In this document: one piece after another, positions 39,713 to 48,831 of the stretch
Position numbering within the stretch: position 1 is the first letter of the stretch
How the letters are laid out: each line of letters starts with the position of its first letter
From: Acidovorax sp. GW101-3H11
GTDB taxonomy: Bacteria > Pseudomonadota > Gammaproteobacteria > Burkholderiales > Burkholderiaceae_C
Assembly: GCF_001633105.1 (NCBI RefSeq)
Contig: NZ_LUKZ01000009.1
Span: 555,422-619,421, forward strand
DNA length: 64,000 nt
Direction of reading: 5' to 3'
Made by a program: the position numbers and the translations under genes
The notes under the pieces: model-generated
Seen by the model: only the letters and a program-made list of their open reading frames with translations
Told to the model about the DNA's origin: nothing
The model's database searches: none

Positions 39713-40624
39713 ATGACCCCTCAAGACCTCAAAACCATCATGGGCTCCGGCCTGCTGTCCTTCCCCATCACGGACTTCGACGAGCAGGGCAACTTCCGCC
39801 CCAAGACCTACATCGAGCGCCTGGAGTGGCTCGCCCCCTATGGCGCCAGCGCCCTGTTTGCCGCTGGTGGCACGGGCGAGTATTTCTCGCTCTCGGGCCC
39901 CGAGTACAGCGAGGTCATCAAGACCGCCGTGGACACCTGCCGGGGCAAGGTGCCCATCATTGCCGGAGCTGGCGGCCCCACCCGCACAGCGATTGCCCAT
40001 GCGCAAGAGGCTGAGCGCCTGGGTGCCCACGGCATCCTGCTGCTGCCCCACTACCTGACCGAAGCGGGCCAGGAGGGCCTGATCGAGCATGTGGCCCAGG
40101 TCTGCAACAGCGTGAAGTTCGGTGTGATCGTCTACAACCGCGACCGCACCAAGCTCACGGCCGAGTCCCTGGCCATCCTGGCCGAGCGCTGCCCCAACCT
40201 GATTGGCTTCAAGGACGGCGTGGGCAACATCGAGACCATGTCTTCCATCTACATGAAGATGGGCGACCGCTTCTCGTACCTGGGCGGCCTGCCCACGGCC
40301 GAGGTGTATGCGGCGGCGTACAAGGCGCTGGGCACACCGGTGTATTCGTCGGCGGTGTTCAACTTCATCCCGAAGACGGCGATGGACTTCTACAAGGCGG
40401 TGGCGGCGGACGACATTGCCACGCAGCACAAGCTGCTCAAGGAGTTCTTCATGCCCTACCTGGCCATCCGCAACCGGGTGGAAGGCTATGGCGTATCCAT
40501 CATCAAGGCGGGCGCCAAGATCGTGGGCCATGACGGCGGGCCGGTGCGGGCGCCGCTGACGGACCTCAAGCCCCATGAGGTGGAAGAGCTGGCTGCGCTG
40601 ATCAAGAAGCTCGGGCCGCAGTAA
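39713..40624 (+). CDS. kdgD: 5-dehydro-4-deoxyglucarate dehydratase KdgD
   Basis: A protein of 303 residues of the DHDPS/NAL TIM-barrel family that converts 5-keto-4-deoxyglucarate to 2-oxoglutarate semialdehyde, water and CO2 in aldarate catabolism. The N-terminus [20 protein letters not shown] and [26 protein letters not shown] are characteristic of KdgD. The active site shows [10 protein letters not shown] (Tyr) and [10 protein letters not shown] (Schiff-base Lys). The preceding Bug gene probably supplies the carboxylate; the glucarate dehydratase and semialdehyde dehydrogenase partners are not in the window. Confidence 0.93.
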   Translation: MTPQDLKTIMGSGLLSFPITDFDEQGNFRPKTYIERLEWLAPYGASALFAAGGTGEYFSLSGPEYSEVIKTAVDTCRGKVPIIAGAGGPTRTAIAHAQEAERLGAHGILLLPHYLTEAGQEGLIEHVAQVCNSVKFGVIVYNRDRTKLTAESLAILAERCPNLIGFKDGVGNIETMSSIYMKMGDRFSYLGGLPTAEVYAAAYKALGTPVYSSAVFNFIPKTAMDFYKAVAADDIATQHKLLKEFFMPYLAIRNRVEGYGVSIIKAGAKIVGHDGGPVRAPLTDLKPHEVEELAALIKKLGPQ

Positions 40625-40742
40625 GCACGCCCGGCCAACACCTTCGCAAGAAACCACCACACACCTGGCCGTGCACGGGCGTGTGGTGTTGCTTTGGCAC
40701 GCCCTTCTCGTCCACAAAACCACCACAACGGAGACAGACAAG

Positions 40743-41207
40743 ATGTTCAGGAAATTCCTTCTCGCCACCGCCGCCGCCATCGCCGTGGCCACCCTGGCGG
40801 GCTGCGCCGCCAGCGCACCAGCGGCTTCGCACGCTGCATCGGCCGAACAGGCCGTGGCCGCCGCCGCCGAGCGCCTGCGCCTGGCCATGATCGACCCCAC
40901 CCCTGCCGCCCTGGCCCCGCTGGTGGCCGACGACCTGAGCTACGGCCACTCGGGTGGCCGCGTGGACACCAAGGACAGCTTCATTGGCGATCTGGTGGCG
41001 GGCAAGTCTGACTTCGTGACCATCACCATCACCGACCAGACCATCAAGGTGGTGGGCAACTCTGCCATCGTGCGCCACACCCTCACGGCCGACACCAATG
41101 ACTCGGGCAAGCCCGGCAAGGTGCAGATCAAGATCCTGGGTGTGTGGCAGCAGCAAGGCGGCCAGTGGAAGCTGCTGGCCCGCCAGGCCGTTCGCGTAAA
41201 CACTTGA
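40743..41207 (+). CDS. Lipoprotein with NTF2/SnoaL-like domain
   Basis: A protein of 154 residues with a lipoprotein signal (FLLATAAAIAVATLAGCAAS, lipobox LAGC). An NTF2-like fold of the DUF4440 kind follows: AEQAVAAAAERLRLAMIDP, LAPLVADDLSYGHSGGRVDTKDSFIG, then strands ending in QQGGQWKLLARQAVRV. DUF4440 proteins often act as putative ketosteroid-isomerase-like or ligand-binding domains. The ATG at 40743 follows GGAG. It is placed after kdgD by 118 bases with a weak hairpin (CACCACAC/GTGTGGTG) between, so it may have its own transcript. Confidence 0.75.
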   Translation: MFRKFLLATAAAIAVATLAGCAASAPAASHAASAEQAVAAAAERLRLAMIDPTPAALAPLVADDLSYGHSGGRVDTKDSFIGDLVAGKSDFVTITITDQTIKVVGNSAIVRHTLTADTNDSGKPGKVQIKILGVWQQQGGQWKLLARQAVRVNT

Positions 41208-41209
41208 TA

Positions 41210-41303
41210 CCCCCTGAGTCGCTTCGCGCCATCCCCCTCAGGGGGACGCCGCCCCTGCGGCGGGGCGGCCCTTGCACGGCGGCGCTGGCGGGGCCGCGCC
41301 CGT
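41210..41303. repeat. Dispersed repeat D, copy 1
   Basis: CCCCCTGAGTCGCTTCGC, CCCCCTCAGGGGGACGCC, then GGCGGGGCGGCCCTTGC. A second copy with the same order of blocks is at 59989-60091. Both start at a gene's stop codon. Confidence 0.75.
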
Positions 41304-41376
41304 CTCCGTAGCACGGCGATACGCGACACTGCGACTCAAGTCCGCCTTCTCAACATTCCAGGTTGCACTCCATCCA

Positions 41377-42345
41377 ATGACCACCAACGCCCAGCCCCGC
41401 ATCCTGCAAATCGGCCGCCTGCCCTTGCCCGCCCTCGAAACCGAACTGGCCGCGCGCTACAGCGTGGCCTGCCTGGCCGACCAGGCCGACCCGCAGGGTT
41501 TTCTGGCGGCGCAGGGCGCGGAGTTTTCGGGGGTGGTCACCACGGCATCCATCGGGCTCCAGGGTGAGGTGATTGCAGCCCTGCCCCATCTGCAGGTCAT
41601 CAGCAGTTTTGGCGTGGGCTTTGATGCGCTGGATATCGGCACGGCCACGGCGCGCGGCGTGCAGGTGGGTTACACGCCCGGCGTGCTCAACGACTGCGTG
41701 GCCGACATGGCGTTTGCGCTGATGCTGGATGTGTCGCGCGGCATTGCGGCCAGCGACCGGTTTGTGCGCCAAGGCCAATGGCCTAAGGCGCGGTTTGCGC
41801 TGGGCACGCGGGTGTCGGGCAAGCGCCTGGGCATCGTGGGCATGGGCCGCATCGGCCAGGCCGTGGCCGAGCGCGCGGCGGGCTTCCGCATGGAGGTGAG
41901 CTACCACAACCGCCGCCCGGCCGAGGGCTGCGCACTCTCCTACTTTGAATCGCTGACCGCCCTGGCGCAATGGGCCGACTACCTGGTGCTGACGGTGGCG
42001 GGCGGCGCGGGCACGCGCCACCTGGTCAACCGCGATGTGCTCGATGCCCTGGGCCCGCAGGGCTACCTCATCAACGTGGCGCGTGGCAGCGTGGTGGATG
42101 AGGCCGCACTGATCGACGCGCTGGCCGAACGCCGCATCGCCGGGGCGGGCCTGGATGTGTTCGACAACGAGCCCCAGGTGCCCGCCGCCCTGATGGCGCT
42201 GGACAACGTGGTGCTCACCCCCCACACCGCCAGCGCCACGCACGAAACCCGCCGGGCGATGGCCGACCTGGTGCTGGAGAATTTGCACGCGTTCTACACC
42301 TCGGGCGCCGTGCGGGTGCCCGTGCCAGGCACGGTGGCTGGCTGA
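41377..42345 (+). CDS. D-isomer-specific 2-hydroxyacid dehydrogenase (glyoxylate/hydroxypyruvate reductase type)
   Basis: A protein of 322 residues. The Rossmann motif is LGIVGMGRIGQAVAE. Catalytic residues are Arg in NVARGSVVDEAAL, Glu in GLDVFDNEP, and His in LTPHTASATHE, the standard trio of the family. It reduces 2-oxoacids with NAD(P)H; hydroxypyruvate/glyoxylate is the likely range. The ATG at 41377 is chosen by the start of family-like sequence. Repeat D lies upstream and repeat A downstream. With a LysR gene facing it, it may be controlled by that regulator. Confidence 0.9.
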   Translation: MTTNAQPRILQIGRLPLPALETELAARYSVACLADQADPQGFLAAQGAEFSGVVTTASIGLQGEVIAALPHLQVISSFGVGFDALDIGTATARGVQVGYTPGVLNDCVADMAFALMLDVSRGIAASDRFVRQGQWPKARFALGTRVSGKRLGIVGMGRIGQAVAERAAGFRMEVSYHNRRPAEGCALSYFESLTALAQWADYLVLTVAGGAGTRHLVNRDVLDALGPQGYLINVARGSVVDEAALIDALAERRIAGAGLDVFDNEPQVPAALMALDNVVLTPHTASATHETRRAMADLVLENLHAFYTSGAVRVPVPGTVAG

Positions 42346-42350
42346 TCGTT

Positions 42351-42420
42351 GGTTTTTCAAGTTTTTTAGGCCATCTGCGCGCGACCATCATGCCTAGATG
42401 GCTATCAAATACATAGCGCC
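42351..42420. repeat. Dispersed repeat A, copy 4
   Basis: TTTTTCAAGTTTTTTAGGCC, then CTGCGCGCGACCATCATGCC and GATGGCTATCAAATACATAGC. The longest copy in the window; it starts six bases after the dehydrogenase stop and separates it from the convergent LysR gene. Confidence 0.75.
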
Positions 42421-42446
42421 AAGCTCCACACCCGTGCGGCCCTGCC

Positions 42447-43313
42447 TCACACCCACCCCGCAAACACCTGCGGCCCCAGGCGGGGCTTGCGCGCCTTGCG
42501 CTCGAACAGCCACATGCCATACAGCGGCAGCGCCTCGGCCAATTGCAGCGGGGCCACCAACTCTGCCGCCGCCCCCAGCAGCGCGGGGTGCGGCACCACA
42601 GCCAGCAGGTCCGAGTCCACCACCAGGTTCAACAGGCTGGCAAAGTCCGGGCAGCGCACGGCCATGCGCGGCGCGGGCATGCGCCGAACGCGGTGTGCCT
42701 CGGTCAGCACGTCCACCGGGCCGCTCACGCTCGGGCCCACACAGCCCCAGGCAGCGCCTTGCAAATCGGCCAGCGACCGGGCACGCGCCAGCGGGTGGCG
42801 CCGCCGTGCATAAATTTGCGGCTGCAGCTCGTACAAGCGCCACTGCACCACATCCGGGTGGGCAAACTGGCGCGGCCGGGGCGCAATCACGGCGTCGAAA
42901 CTGCCATGCAGCAGGCCCGTCAGCAGGCTCCCCTCGTCGGTGGTGGTCATCTCCAGTGAACGCTGGGGCTGCGGCAGGCACCAGGCCTCGTACAGCAGCG
43001 GCCCACAGACCAGCGCGGCGGAGGCCGTGAGCCCCACGCGCAACACCTTGCGGTTTGCAGCGCCCGCGCGGGTCAGCGGCAAGGCGTCAATGCGCTGGGC
43101 CAGCGGCGCGCCTTCGGCCACCACACGCCGGGCCAGGTCGGTGGGCACATAACGGCGCCCGTCCCGCACCAGCAGGGGCGTTTCGAACTGCGCCTGCAGC
43201 ACCTTCATGCCCTGGCTGATGGCGGGCTGCGACACCCCACAGGCCTGCGCGGCACGCGCAAACGAGCCTTGGTCGATGACGGATTGGAGGTAGTGCAGGT
43301 AGCGCAGATACAT
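42447..43313 (-). CDS. LysR-family transcriptional regulator
   Basis: A protein of 288 residues. The helix-turn-helix is YLQSVIDQGSFARAAQACGVSQPAISQGMKVLQAQFETPLLVRDGRR at the N-terminus, with a LysR effector domain after about residue 90 (VLRVGLTASAALVCGP). It is convergent with the 2-hydroxyacid dehydrogenase gene and divergent from the small NTF2-like gene, so that gene is the likelier target. The effector cannot be inferred. The ATG at 43313 is the only good start. Confidence 0.88.
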   Translation of the reverse strand: MYLRYLHYLQSVIDQGSFARAAQACGVSQPAISQGMKVLQAQFETPLLVRDGRRYVPTDLARRVVAEGAPLAQRIDALPLTRAGAANRKVLRVGLTASAALVCGPLLYEAWCLPQPQRSLEMTTTDEGSLLTGLLHGSFDAVIAPRPRQFAHPDVVQWRLYELQPQIYARRRHPLARARSLADLQGAAWGCVGPSVSGPVDVLTEAHRVRRMPAPRMAVRCPDFASLLNLVVDSDLLAVVPHPALLGAAAELVAPLQLAEALPLYGMWLFERKARKPRLGPQVFAGWV

Positions 43314-43406
43314 AAGCAGCTTTTATGTATGAGGCGCCATTGTCTCTTGTCGCAGCCGCCGGGCGCGGCGAAGCTCTGGGCATCTTTCTCCACCACGCTC
43401 CTGCCC

Positions 43407-43835
43407 ATGACCACGCCACTCGACACCGTCCGCACCTACCTCGCCCACCTGCACGCCAGCCACACCGACGGGCTGATCGGCTGCTTTGAAGACGATGGCG
43501 TGGTGCACTCGCCGTTTCTGGGCACCATGCGCGCGAGCGACTTTTTCCAAAAGCTCGCCCAGGCCTCCAGCGGCAGCGTGATCACCGTGCTGGATCTGTT
43601 CGAATCCGTCCAACCAGACAACGGCGGCGCCGTGCGGGTCGCTGCCTATTTCCGCTACGACTGGACTTTGAACGACGGCCGCGAGGTGACCTTCACCTGC
43701 GTGGATGTGTTCACCTTCGACGCGGGCAGCACCCGCATCCGCGACATGAACATCGTCTACGACACCCACCCGCTGCGCGAAGAGGTGGGCGACAAGTACG
43801 CGCCTGATCCGACTACAAAAGCTCAACGCCCTTGA
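43407..43835 (+). CDS. NTF2/SnoaL-like small protein
   Basis: A protein of 142 residues with a single NTF2-like domain: TVRTYLAHLHASHTDGLIGCFEDDGVVHSPFLGTMRASDFF, then VAAYFRYDWTLNDGREVTFTCVDVFTFD. Proteins of this fold include ketosteroid isomerases and polyketide cyclases; the role here is unknown. Its 3' end overlaps the convergent metR stop by 23 bases. Divergent from the LysR gene with 93 bases between, so it may be that regulator's target. Confidence 0.7.
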   Translation: MTTPLDTVRTYLAHLHASHTDGLIGCFEDDGVVHSPFLGTMRASDFFQKLAQASSGSVITVLDLFESVQPDNGGAVRVAAYFRYDWTLNDGREVTFTCVDVFTFDAGSTRIRDMNIVYDTHPLREEVGDKYAPDPTTKAQRP

Positions 43836-44739
43836 GCGTCACAAAACTCGTCTCGCGCGTGACCTGCACAAAATCCTGTAGGTAGGGCTTGGCCGACAGG
43901 CTGGGCAGGCAGGCGGCGTGCAGCTCGCCGCGCAGGCCTTTGTCGCCAATCGGCCTAGCAGTCACGTACCCCCGGTCCAGGTAACTCTGCACCGCCCACA
44001 GCGGCAGCGCCGCCACGCCGCGCCCACTGGCCACCAGCTGCAGCATGGCCACCGTCAGCTCGGTGGTGCGGCGCGGGGGGCGCACGCCGGCGGGCTCCAG
44101 CACCTGGCGGATCAAATCGAGCATTTCGTCGGGCACGGGGTAGGTGATGATGGTCTGGTCGGCAAAGTCCTGCGCCACCAGGTGCGGCTTGGCCACCAGC
44201 GGGTGCGTGTTGGCCAGCAGCGCGCGGATCTCAAAGGCAAACAGCGCGTGGTAGTCCACGCCCGCCTCGTCGGCATCCACCTCCGACACGATGGCCACAT
44301 CGGCCCGGCCCTGGTGCAGCAGGCCCACGGGGTCGGCATGGAAGCCGCTCACGATGTCCAGCTCCACCTCGGGCCAGCGGGTGCGAAACGCGTCCATCGC
44401 GGGCATCAGCCAGTCAAAGCAGGTGTGGCACTCCACCGCAATGCGCATCTGCCCACCCTGCCCCAGCACCAGGCGGGCAATGTCGCGCTCGGCCCCTTCC
44501 ACCTGCGGCAGCATCGCATCGGCCAGCGCGAGCAGGCGTTCGCCCACGGCGGTGAACTGCGGCGGCACCGATTTGCGCTCAAACAGCGGCTGGCCGTAGC
44601 GGTCTTCCAGCAGCTTGATCTGGTGCGACAGGGCCGACTGCGTGAGGTTGAGCAGCTGCGCAGCCCGCACCAGGCTGCCGCTGTCACGCAAGGCCACCAG
44701 GGTGCGCAGGTGGCGCACTTCCAGAATCGACTGGTTCAT
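43813..44739 (-). CDS. metR: LysR-family regulator MetR
   Basis: A protein of 308 residues beginning MNQSILEVRHLRTLVALRDSGSLVRAAQLLNLTQSALSHQIKLLE, the MetR-type N-terminus, followed by an effector domain with IAVECHTCFDWLMPAMD. MetR binds homocysteine and activates metE in other proteobacteria. The gene is divergent from metE with 108 bases between, the classical metR-metE arrangement. All LysR features are intact. Its 3' end overlaps the NTF2-like gene by 23 bases. Confidence 0.92.
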   Translation of the reverse strand: MNQSILEVRHLRTLVALRDSGSLVRAAQLLNLTQSALSHQIKLLEDRYGQPLFERKSVPPQFTAVGERLLALADAMLPQVEGAERDIARLVLGQGGQMRIAVECHTCFDWLMPAMDAFRTRWPEVELDIVSGFHADPVGLLHQGRADVAIVSEVDADEAGVDYHALFAFEIRALLANTHPLVAKPHLVAQDFADQTIITYPVPDEMLDLIRQVLEPAGVRPPRRTTELTVAMLQLVASGRGVAALPLWAVQSYLDRGYVTARPIGDKGLRGELHAACLPSLSAKPYLQDFVQVTRETSFVTLKGVELL

Positions 44740-44847
44740 TATAAATTTTCAAGTTGATCGACTAAAACTTTCGTTTGAATAATAAACGAGCCCGCGCGAC
44801 CATCGGTGCCTTCATTGCATTGCTCCATTCAGAAGAAGGAAATCACC
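44740..44847. promoter_or_regulatory. metR-metE divergent control region
   Basis: AT-rich. It contains the inverted repeat CGTTT-7-AAACG (44772-44788) with an internal TGAA, and ATAAATTTTCAAG beside metR. The MetR consensus TGAA-5-TTCA is not found intact, so the actual site needs to be determined. AGAAGAAGGAAA (ending eight bases before the metE ATG) is the ribosome binding site. Confidence 0.45.
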
Positions 44848-47238
44848 ATGTCGCTCGCCGCAGTTGTCGTAACAGCCGCCACCCGCCGCCCCGTGCTCAC
44901 GCACACCCTGGGCTTTCCGCGCATGGGGGCGCAGCGCGCGCTGAAGTTCGCACTCGAATCCTTCTGGCGCGGCGACAGCACCGAGGCCGATCTGCAGGCC
45001 ACGGCCGCCCAGCTGCGCCAGCAACACTGGCAAGCGCAGGCCGATGCAGGCCTGGGTTGTGTGACCGTGGGCGACTTTGCGCTGTACGACCACGTAGCCA
45101 ACCACATCCAACTGCTGGGCTGCGAGCCTGCACGTTTTGGCTTTGATGCCCACACGCCCGAGCTGGCCCGCTACTTTGCAATGGCACGGGGCGTGTCGGC
45201 CCACACCACACCTGACCACGCAGGCTGCAGCGCCGGTTGCACCGCCAAGCACCACACCGCAGGCCAGCCCGCACTGGAGATGACCAAGTGGTTCGACACC
45301 AACTACCACTACCTCGTGCCCGAGTTCAGCGCCCACACCCAGTTCCACCTGGCCAGTGAGCGCCTGTTTGCCGAAGTGGCCGAGGCCCTGGCGCTGGGCC
45401 ACCGCGTCAAGGCCGTGCTGCTGGGGCCGCTGAGCTTCTTGTGGCTGGGCAAATCCAAAACGGCGGGCTTCGACCGATTCAGCCTGCTGGAGTCCCTGCT
45501 GCCCGTGTACGAAGCCGTGCTGGCACGCCTGAAGGCCCAGGGTGTGGAATGGGTGCAGATCGACGAGCCCATCCTGGGCCTAGACTTGCCCGATGCGTGG
45601 CGCCATGCGTTCGAGCCCAGCTACTGGCAACTCGCCCGCAGCGCGCCCAAGCTGCTGCTGGCCACCTACTTCTCGCCGCTGGCCGAAAACCTGCGCCTGG
45701 CCTGCCAGCTGCCCGTGGCGGGCCTGCATGTGGATGCCGTGCGTGCCCCCGACGAGCTGGTGGGCGTGGCCGACTGGCTCCCGTCACACAAGGTGCTGTC
45801 AGTGGGCATCGTGGACGGCCGCAACATCTGGCGCACCGACCTAGATACAGCGCTGCAAAAGCTGCGCCCCGTGGCCGACAAACACCAGGGCGAGCTGTGG
45901 CTGGCACCATCGTGCTCGCTGCTGCATGTGCCGTTCAGCTTAGAGGCCGAAACGCAGTTGGACGCCGAAGTGAAGTCCTGGCTGGCGTTTGCGGTGGAGA
46001 AGTTGGACGAGCTGCGTGTGCTCTCCACCGCCTTGTCGCAAGGCGAAGCGGCGGTGGACGACGAACTGCACGCCGCCCGCACCGCGCTGGCCGCCCGCCG
46101 CGCCAGCCCGCGTGTGCACCGCGCCACCGTGGCGGCCCGCATTGCCGCCGCCGCACCGGGGGCCGACCAGCGCGCCAGTGCCTTCCCCGCCCGGCAAAAG
46201 GCCCAGCGCGCACGGCTGAAGCTGCCGCTGCTGCCCACCACCACCATCGGCTCGTTCCCACAGACGGCGGAGATCCGCGCCGCACGCGCTGCATTCAAGC
46301 GTGGCGCACTCGATTCCACGCACTATCAACAGAAGATGCAAGCCGAAATCGAATTGGCCGTGCGCAAGCAGGAAGCGCTGGGCCTCGACGTGCTGGTGCA
46401 CGGCGAGGCCGAGCGTAACGACATGGTCGAATACTTTGGCGAGCAGCTGGACGGCTTTGCCTTTACCGCCAATGGCTGGGTGCAAAGCTATGGTTCGCGC
46501 TGCGTGAAGCCGCCCATCATTTACGGCGACGTGGCCCGTCCCACGCCCATGACGGTGGCCTGGACGCAGTACGCGCAGAGCCTGACCACCAAGCCCATGA
46601 AAGGCATGCTCACCGGCCCCATCACCATCCTGCAGTGGAGCTTTGTGCGCGACGACCAGCCCCGCGCCACCACGGCCGACCAGATCGCCTGGGCCATCCG
46701 CGACGAGGTGTGCGACCTGGAAGCCGCCGACATTGCCATCATCCAGATCGACGAACCCGCCATCCGTGAAGGGCTGCCGCTGCGCCGCGCGGGGTGGAAG
46801 AGCTATCTGGACCGCGCTACACGCGCCTTCCGCATCAGTGCCAGCGGGGTGCGCAACGACACGCAGATCCACACCCACATGTGCTACAGCGAGTTCAACG
46901 ACATCCTGCCCGCCATCGCGGCCATGGACGCGGATGTGATCACGATTGAGACGAGCCGGTCGGACATGGAGCTGCTGCAGGGGTTCGGAGATTTCCGCTA
47001 CCCCAACGAGATCGGCCCCGGCGTGTACGACATCCACTCGCCCCGCGTGCCCGGCGTGCAGGAGATGGCCGCGCTGCTGGAAAAAGCCGCCGAGGTCGTG
47101 CCCGTGGAGCACCTGTGGGTGAACCCCGACTGCGGCCTGAAAACCCGGGGCTGGCCCGAGACCGAAGCCGCCCTGCGCCACATGGTGCAGGCGGCACGGG
47201 AAGTGCGGGAGCGGCTGCTGGAGGAAGCGGCAGCCTGA
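44848..47238 (+). CDS. metE: Cobalamin-independent methionine synthase MetE
   Basis: A protein of 796 residues that transfers the methyl group of 5-methyltetrahydropteroyl-triglutamate to homocysteine. The N-terminal half starts with [25 protein letters not shown]; the C-terminal half begins [22 protein letters not shown]. Zinc ligands are seen in [12 protein letters not shown] and [11 protein letters not shown], with a further Glu in EIELA-like segments. An unusual His/Cys-rich insertion ([18 protein letters not shown]) lies near residue 130. The ATG at 44848 is preceded by AAGGAAA. A REP-like palindrome follows the stop. Confidence 0.95.
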   Translation: MSLAAVVVTAATRRPVLTHTLGFPRMGAQRALKFALESFWRGDSTEADLQATAAQLRQQHWQAQADAGLGCVTVGDFALYDHVANHIQLLGCEPARFGFDAHTPELARYFAMARGVSAHTTPDHAGCSAGCTAKHHTAGQPALEMTKWFDTNYHYLVPEFSAHTQFHLASERLFAEVAEALALGHRVKAVLLGPLSFLWLGKSKTAGFDRFSLLESLLPVYEAVLARLKAQGVEWVQIDEPILGLDLPDAWRHAFEPSYWQLARSAPKLLLATYFSPLAENLRLACQLPVAGLHVDAVRAPDELVGVADWLPSHKVLSVGIVDGRNIWRTDLDTALQKLRPVADKHQGELWLAPSCSLLHVPFSLEAETQLDAEVKSWLAFAVEKLDELRVLSTALSQGEAAVDDELHAARTALAARRASPRVHRATVAARIAAAAPGADQRASAFPARQKAQRARLKLPLLPTTTIGSFPQTAEIRAARAAFKRGALDSTHYQQKMQAEIELAVRKQEALGLDVLVHGEAERNDMVEYFGEQLDGFAFTANGWVQSYGSRCVKPPIIYGDVARPTPMTVAWTQYAQSLTTKPMKGMLTGPITILQWSFVRDDQPRATTADQIAWAIRDEVCDLEAADIAIIQIDEPAIREGLPLRRAGWKSYLDRATRAFRISASGVRNDTQIHTHMCYSEFNDILPAIAAMDADVITIETSRSDMELLQGFGDFRYPNEIGPGVYDIHSPRVPGVQEMAALLEKAAEVVPVEHLWVNPDCGLKTRGWPETEAALRHMVQAAREVRERLLEEAAA

Positions 47239-47271
47239 TAGCGTTTTTCGCGTTCGATCCGCCAGAAATAC

Positions 47272-47332
47272 CCGTTCGGGCTGAGCCTGTCGAAGCCGTG
47301 CGCGGCGCTTCGACAGGCTCAGCGTGAACGGT
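47272..47332. repeat. REP-like palindrome B, copy 1, after metE
   Basis: CCGTTCGGGCTGAGCCTGTC, then GAAGC and a near-perfect inverted arm GCTTCGACAGGCTCAGCGTG. Further copies are at 51822, 60606 and 62689. It probably forms a stable 3' hairpin. Confidence 0.85.
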
Positions 47333-47380
47333 TTTCAGGTTTTTGAGGGCGTACGGTTGGAGCCCCGCTAAGCGCCCCCA

Positions 47381-48334
47381 CTAAGCAGAAACGCCCCGCG
47401 CTTCTGCCAACTTCACCAGCACCTGCAGCGCGTGGTTCAGCGGCGTTGGCACCCCCAGGGCCGCGCCGCGCTGGACCACATAACCGTTCAGGTGGTCGAT
47501 CTCGGTGGGTTTGCCTCGCGCCAGGTCCTGCGCGGTGGACGAATATTGCCCCGGCATGGTGCTGGCAATGCCGCGCACGGCCGCCTGCACATCGCCCGGA
47601 ATCGTCACCCCATCGGCCGCCGCCACGGCCAGACATTCGGCCACGATGTCGGCAATCACCTGCGTCACGCCGGGCACCTGCACCAGCGGACCATAGGGCT
47701 GTTGCGACAGGGCCGACAGCGCGTTGTAGGCGCTGTTGAGCACCAGCTTGGCCCAGAGCGCGCCGCGCACGTTGTCTGACACCTGGGTGGGGATGCCTGC
47801 CGCCGTGAGATGGCGGGCCACTTCATCGCTGCGTGGCGATGGCGCAATCACCAGCTCGCCCCGGCCATGGTGCACCACATGCCCCGGGCCGCCCATGGCG
47901 GTGGCCACATAGACCACGGCAGCGGCCACGGGGGTGCTGGCGTCCAGCACGGCGCGCACGCGCTCGTCGTTGTCCACGCCATTCTGCAAGGTCAGCACCA
48001 GCGCGCCGGAGGCCAGGTGCGGGCGAATCTGGCGCGCCGCGTCTTCCGTGTCGGACGACTTCACGCAGAACAGCACCACGTCTGCACCGTGCACGGCACT
48101 GGCCTCGGTGCTGGCCGCCAGGGGCACCTGCACGTCCATTTCCGCCGTCTGCAACCGCAGGCCGTTGTCGCGCACGGCCAGCACATGGGCGGGCCGCCCG
48201 ATGAGCGTGACGGCATGGCCCGCACGCGCCAGCAAGGCGCCAAAGTAGCAACCCACGGCGCCCGCGCCCATCACAGCAAAACGCAGCGGAGGGGTGGCAG
48301 AAGGGGCGGATGCGAGCAAGGGAGATTCGGTCAT
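47381..48334 (-). CDS. panE: Ketopantoate reductase-like enzyme (2-dehydropantoate 2-reductase)
   Basis: A protein of 317 residues from ATG 48334. The Rossmann motif is RFAVMGAGAVGCYFGALLARAGHAVTLIGR. The catalytic Lys is in GALWAKLVLNSAYNALSAL, and the Ser/Glu region is in KPTEIDHLNGYVV. PanE reduces ketopantoate in pantothenate synthesis, but the family also contains other 2-oxoacid reductases; no pan genes adjoin, so the symbol is tentative. An upstream ATG at 48385 with an AGGG site would add 17 residues (MRAQTFIHPPIQPADCP) that do not look family-like. Confidence 0.85.
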   Translation of the reverse strand: MTESPLLASAPSATPPLRFAVMGAGAVGCYFGALLARAGHAVTLIGRPAHVLAVRDNGLRLQTAEMDVQVPLAASTEASAVHGADVVLFCVKSSDTEDAARQIRPHLASGALVLTLQNGVDNDERVRAVLDASTPVAAAVVYVATAMGGPGHVVHHGRGELVIAPSPRSDEVARHLTAAGIPTQVSDNVRGALWAKLVLNSAYNALSALSQQPYGPLVQVPGVTQVIADIVAECLAVAAADGVTIPGDVQAAVRGIASTMPGQYSSTAQDLARGKPTEIDHLNGYVVQRGAALGVPTPLNHALQVLVKLAEARGVSA

Positions 48335-48447
48335 AGGGCAATCTGCAGGCTGAATCGGCGGGTGAATGAAGGTTTGAGCGCGCATGGTATCGCCCTACAC
48401 CCATGTACGGAGAGAGTGAGGCCGGCCGGGCACTTTGCATCTGCGTC

Positions 48448-48474
48448 CTGATTGGCGCAAAATGCGCCAATCAG
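48448..48474. promoter_or_regulatory. Perfect operator-like inverted repeat of the toxin-antitoxin gene pair
   Basis: CTGATTGGCGC, five bases (AAAAT), then GCGCCAATCAG: two exact 11-bp arms. The right arm runs into the ribosome binding site AGGAG (48473-48477) of the antitoxin gene, whose ATG is at 48484. A bound antitoxin would block both transcription start and translation start; as RNA the hairpin would hide part of the binding site. Confidence 0.8.
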
Positions 48475-48483
48475 GAGATCGCC

Positions 48484-48825
48484 ATGTCCGCCACCGCCTT
48501 TTCTTCCGTCAAGCTCCCCGCCCACCTGGTGGAGCAGGCCCGCCAGGCCGCGCAGCCCATGCGCCGCTCGGTGGCCAGCCAGATCGAATACTGGGCCACG
48601 CTGGGCCAGATCGTGGAACACACGGGCCTGAGCGTGCAGGAGGCCCGCAGCGCCATTGAGCAGTACGAAGCCGCAGCGGCGCGCACCGCCGCCCTGGCGC
48701 CCCCCACGTCGGTGGACGCCCTCACCGCCCGCCTGCTGGCAGCCCAAACGCGCGGCACGCTGGCGCAGCGGGTGCGTGAAGTGGTGCTGGAGAACCAGGC
48801 CAAAGCCGCCACCCCTGTCGCCTGA
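48484..48825 (+). CDS. ParD-like antitoxin
   Basis: A protein of 113 residues. N-terminal ribbon-helix-helix-like segment: AFSSVKLPAHLVEQARQAAQPMRRSVASQIEYWATLGQIVEHTG, which matches the ParD-like antitoxin family with the phrase SVASQIEYWATLG. The C-terminal helix-rich half would bind the toxin. The next gene, six bases downstream, encodes a zeta-toxin-like kinase, so this is a two-gene toxin-antitoxin pair. A perfect 11-bp inverted repeat overlaps its ribosome binding site, fitting autorepression. Its zeta partner normally pairs with epsilon, so the combination is unusual. Confidence 0.82.
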   Translation: MSATAFSSVKLPAHLVEQARQAAQPMRRSVASQIEYWATLGQIVEHTGLSVQEARSAIEQYEAAAARTAALAPPTSVDALTARLLAAQTRGTLAQRVREVVLENQAKAATPVA

Positions 48826-48831
48826 CCTTGC

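Noticed and set aside
40655..40688. Hairpin CACCACAC/GTGTGGTG after kdgD as a terminator
   Set aside because: The loop is long and only TTGCTTT follows, not a T-run; too weak to list as a terminator.
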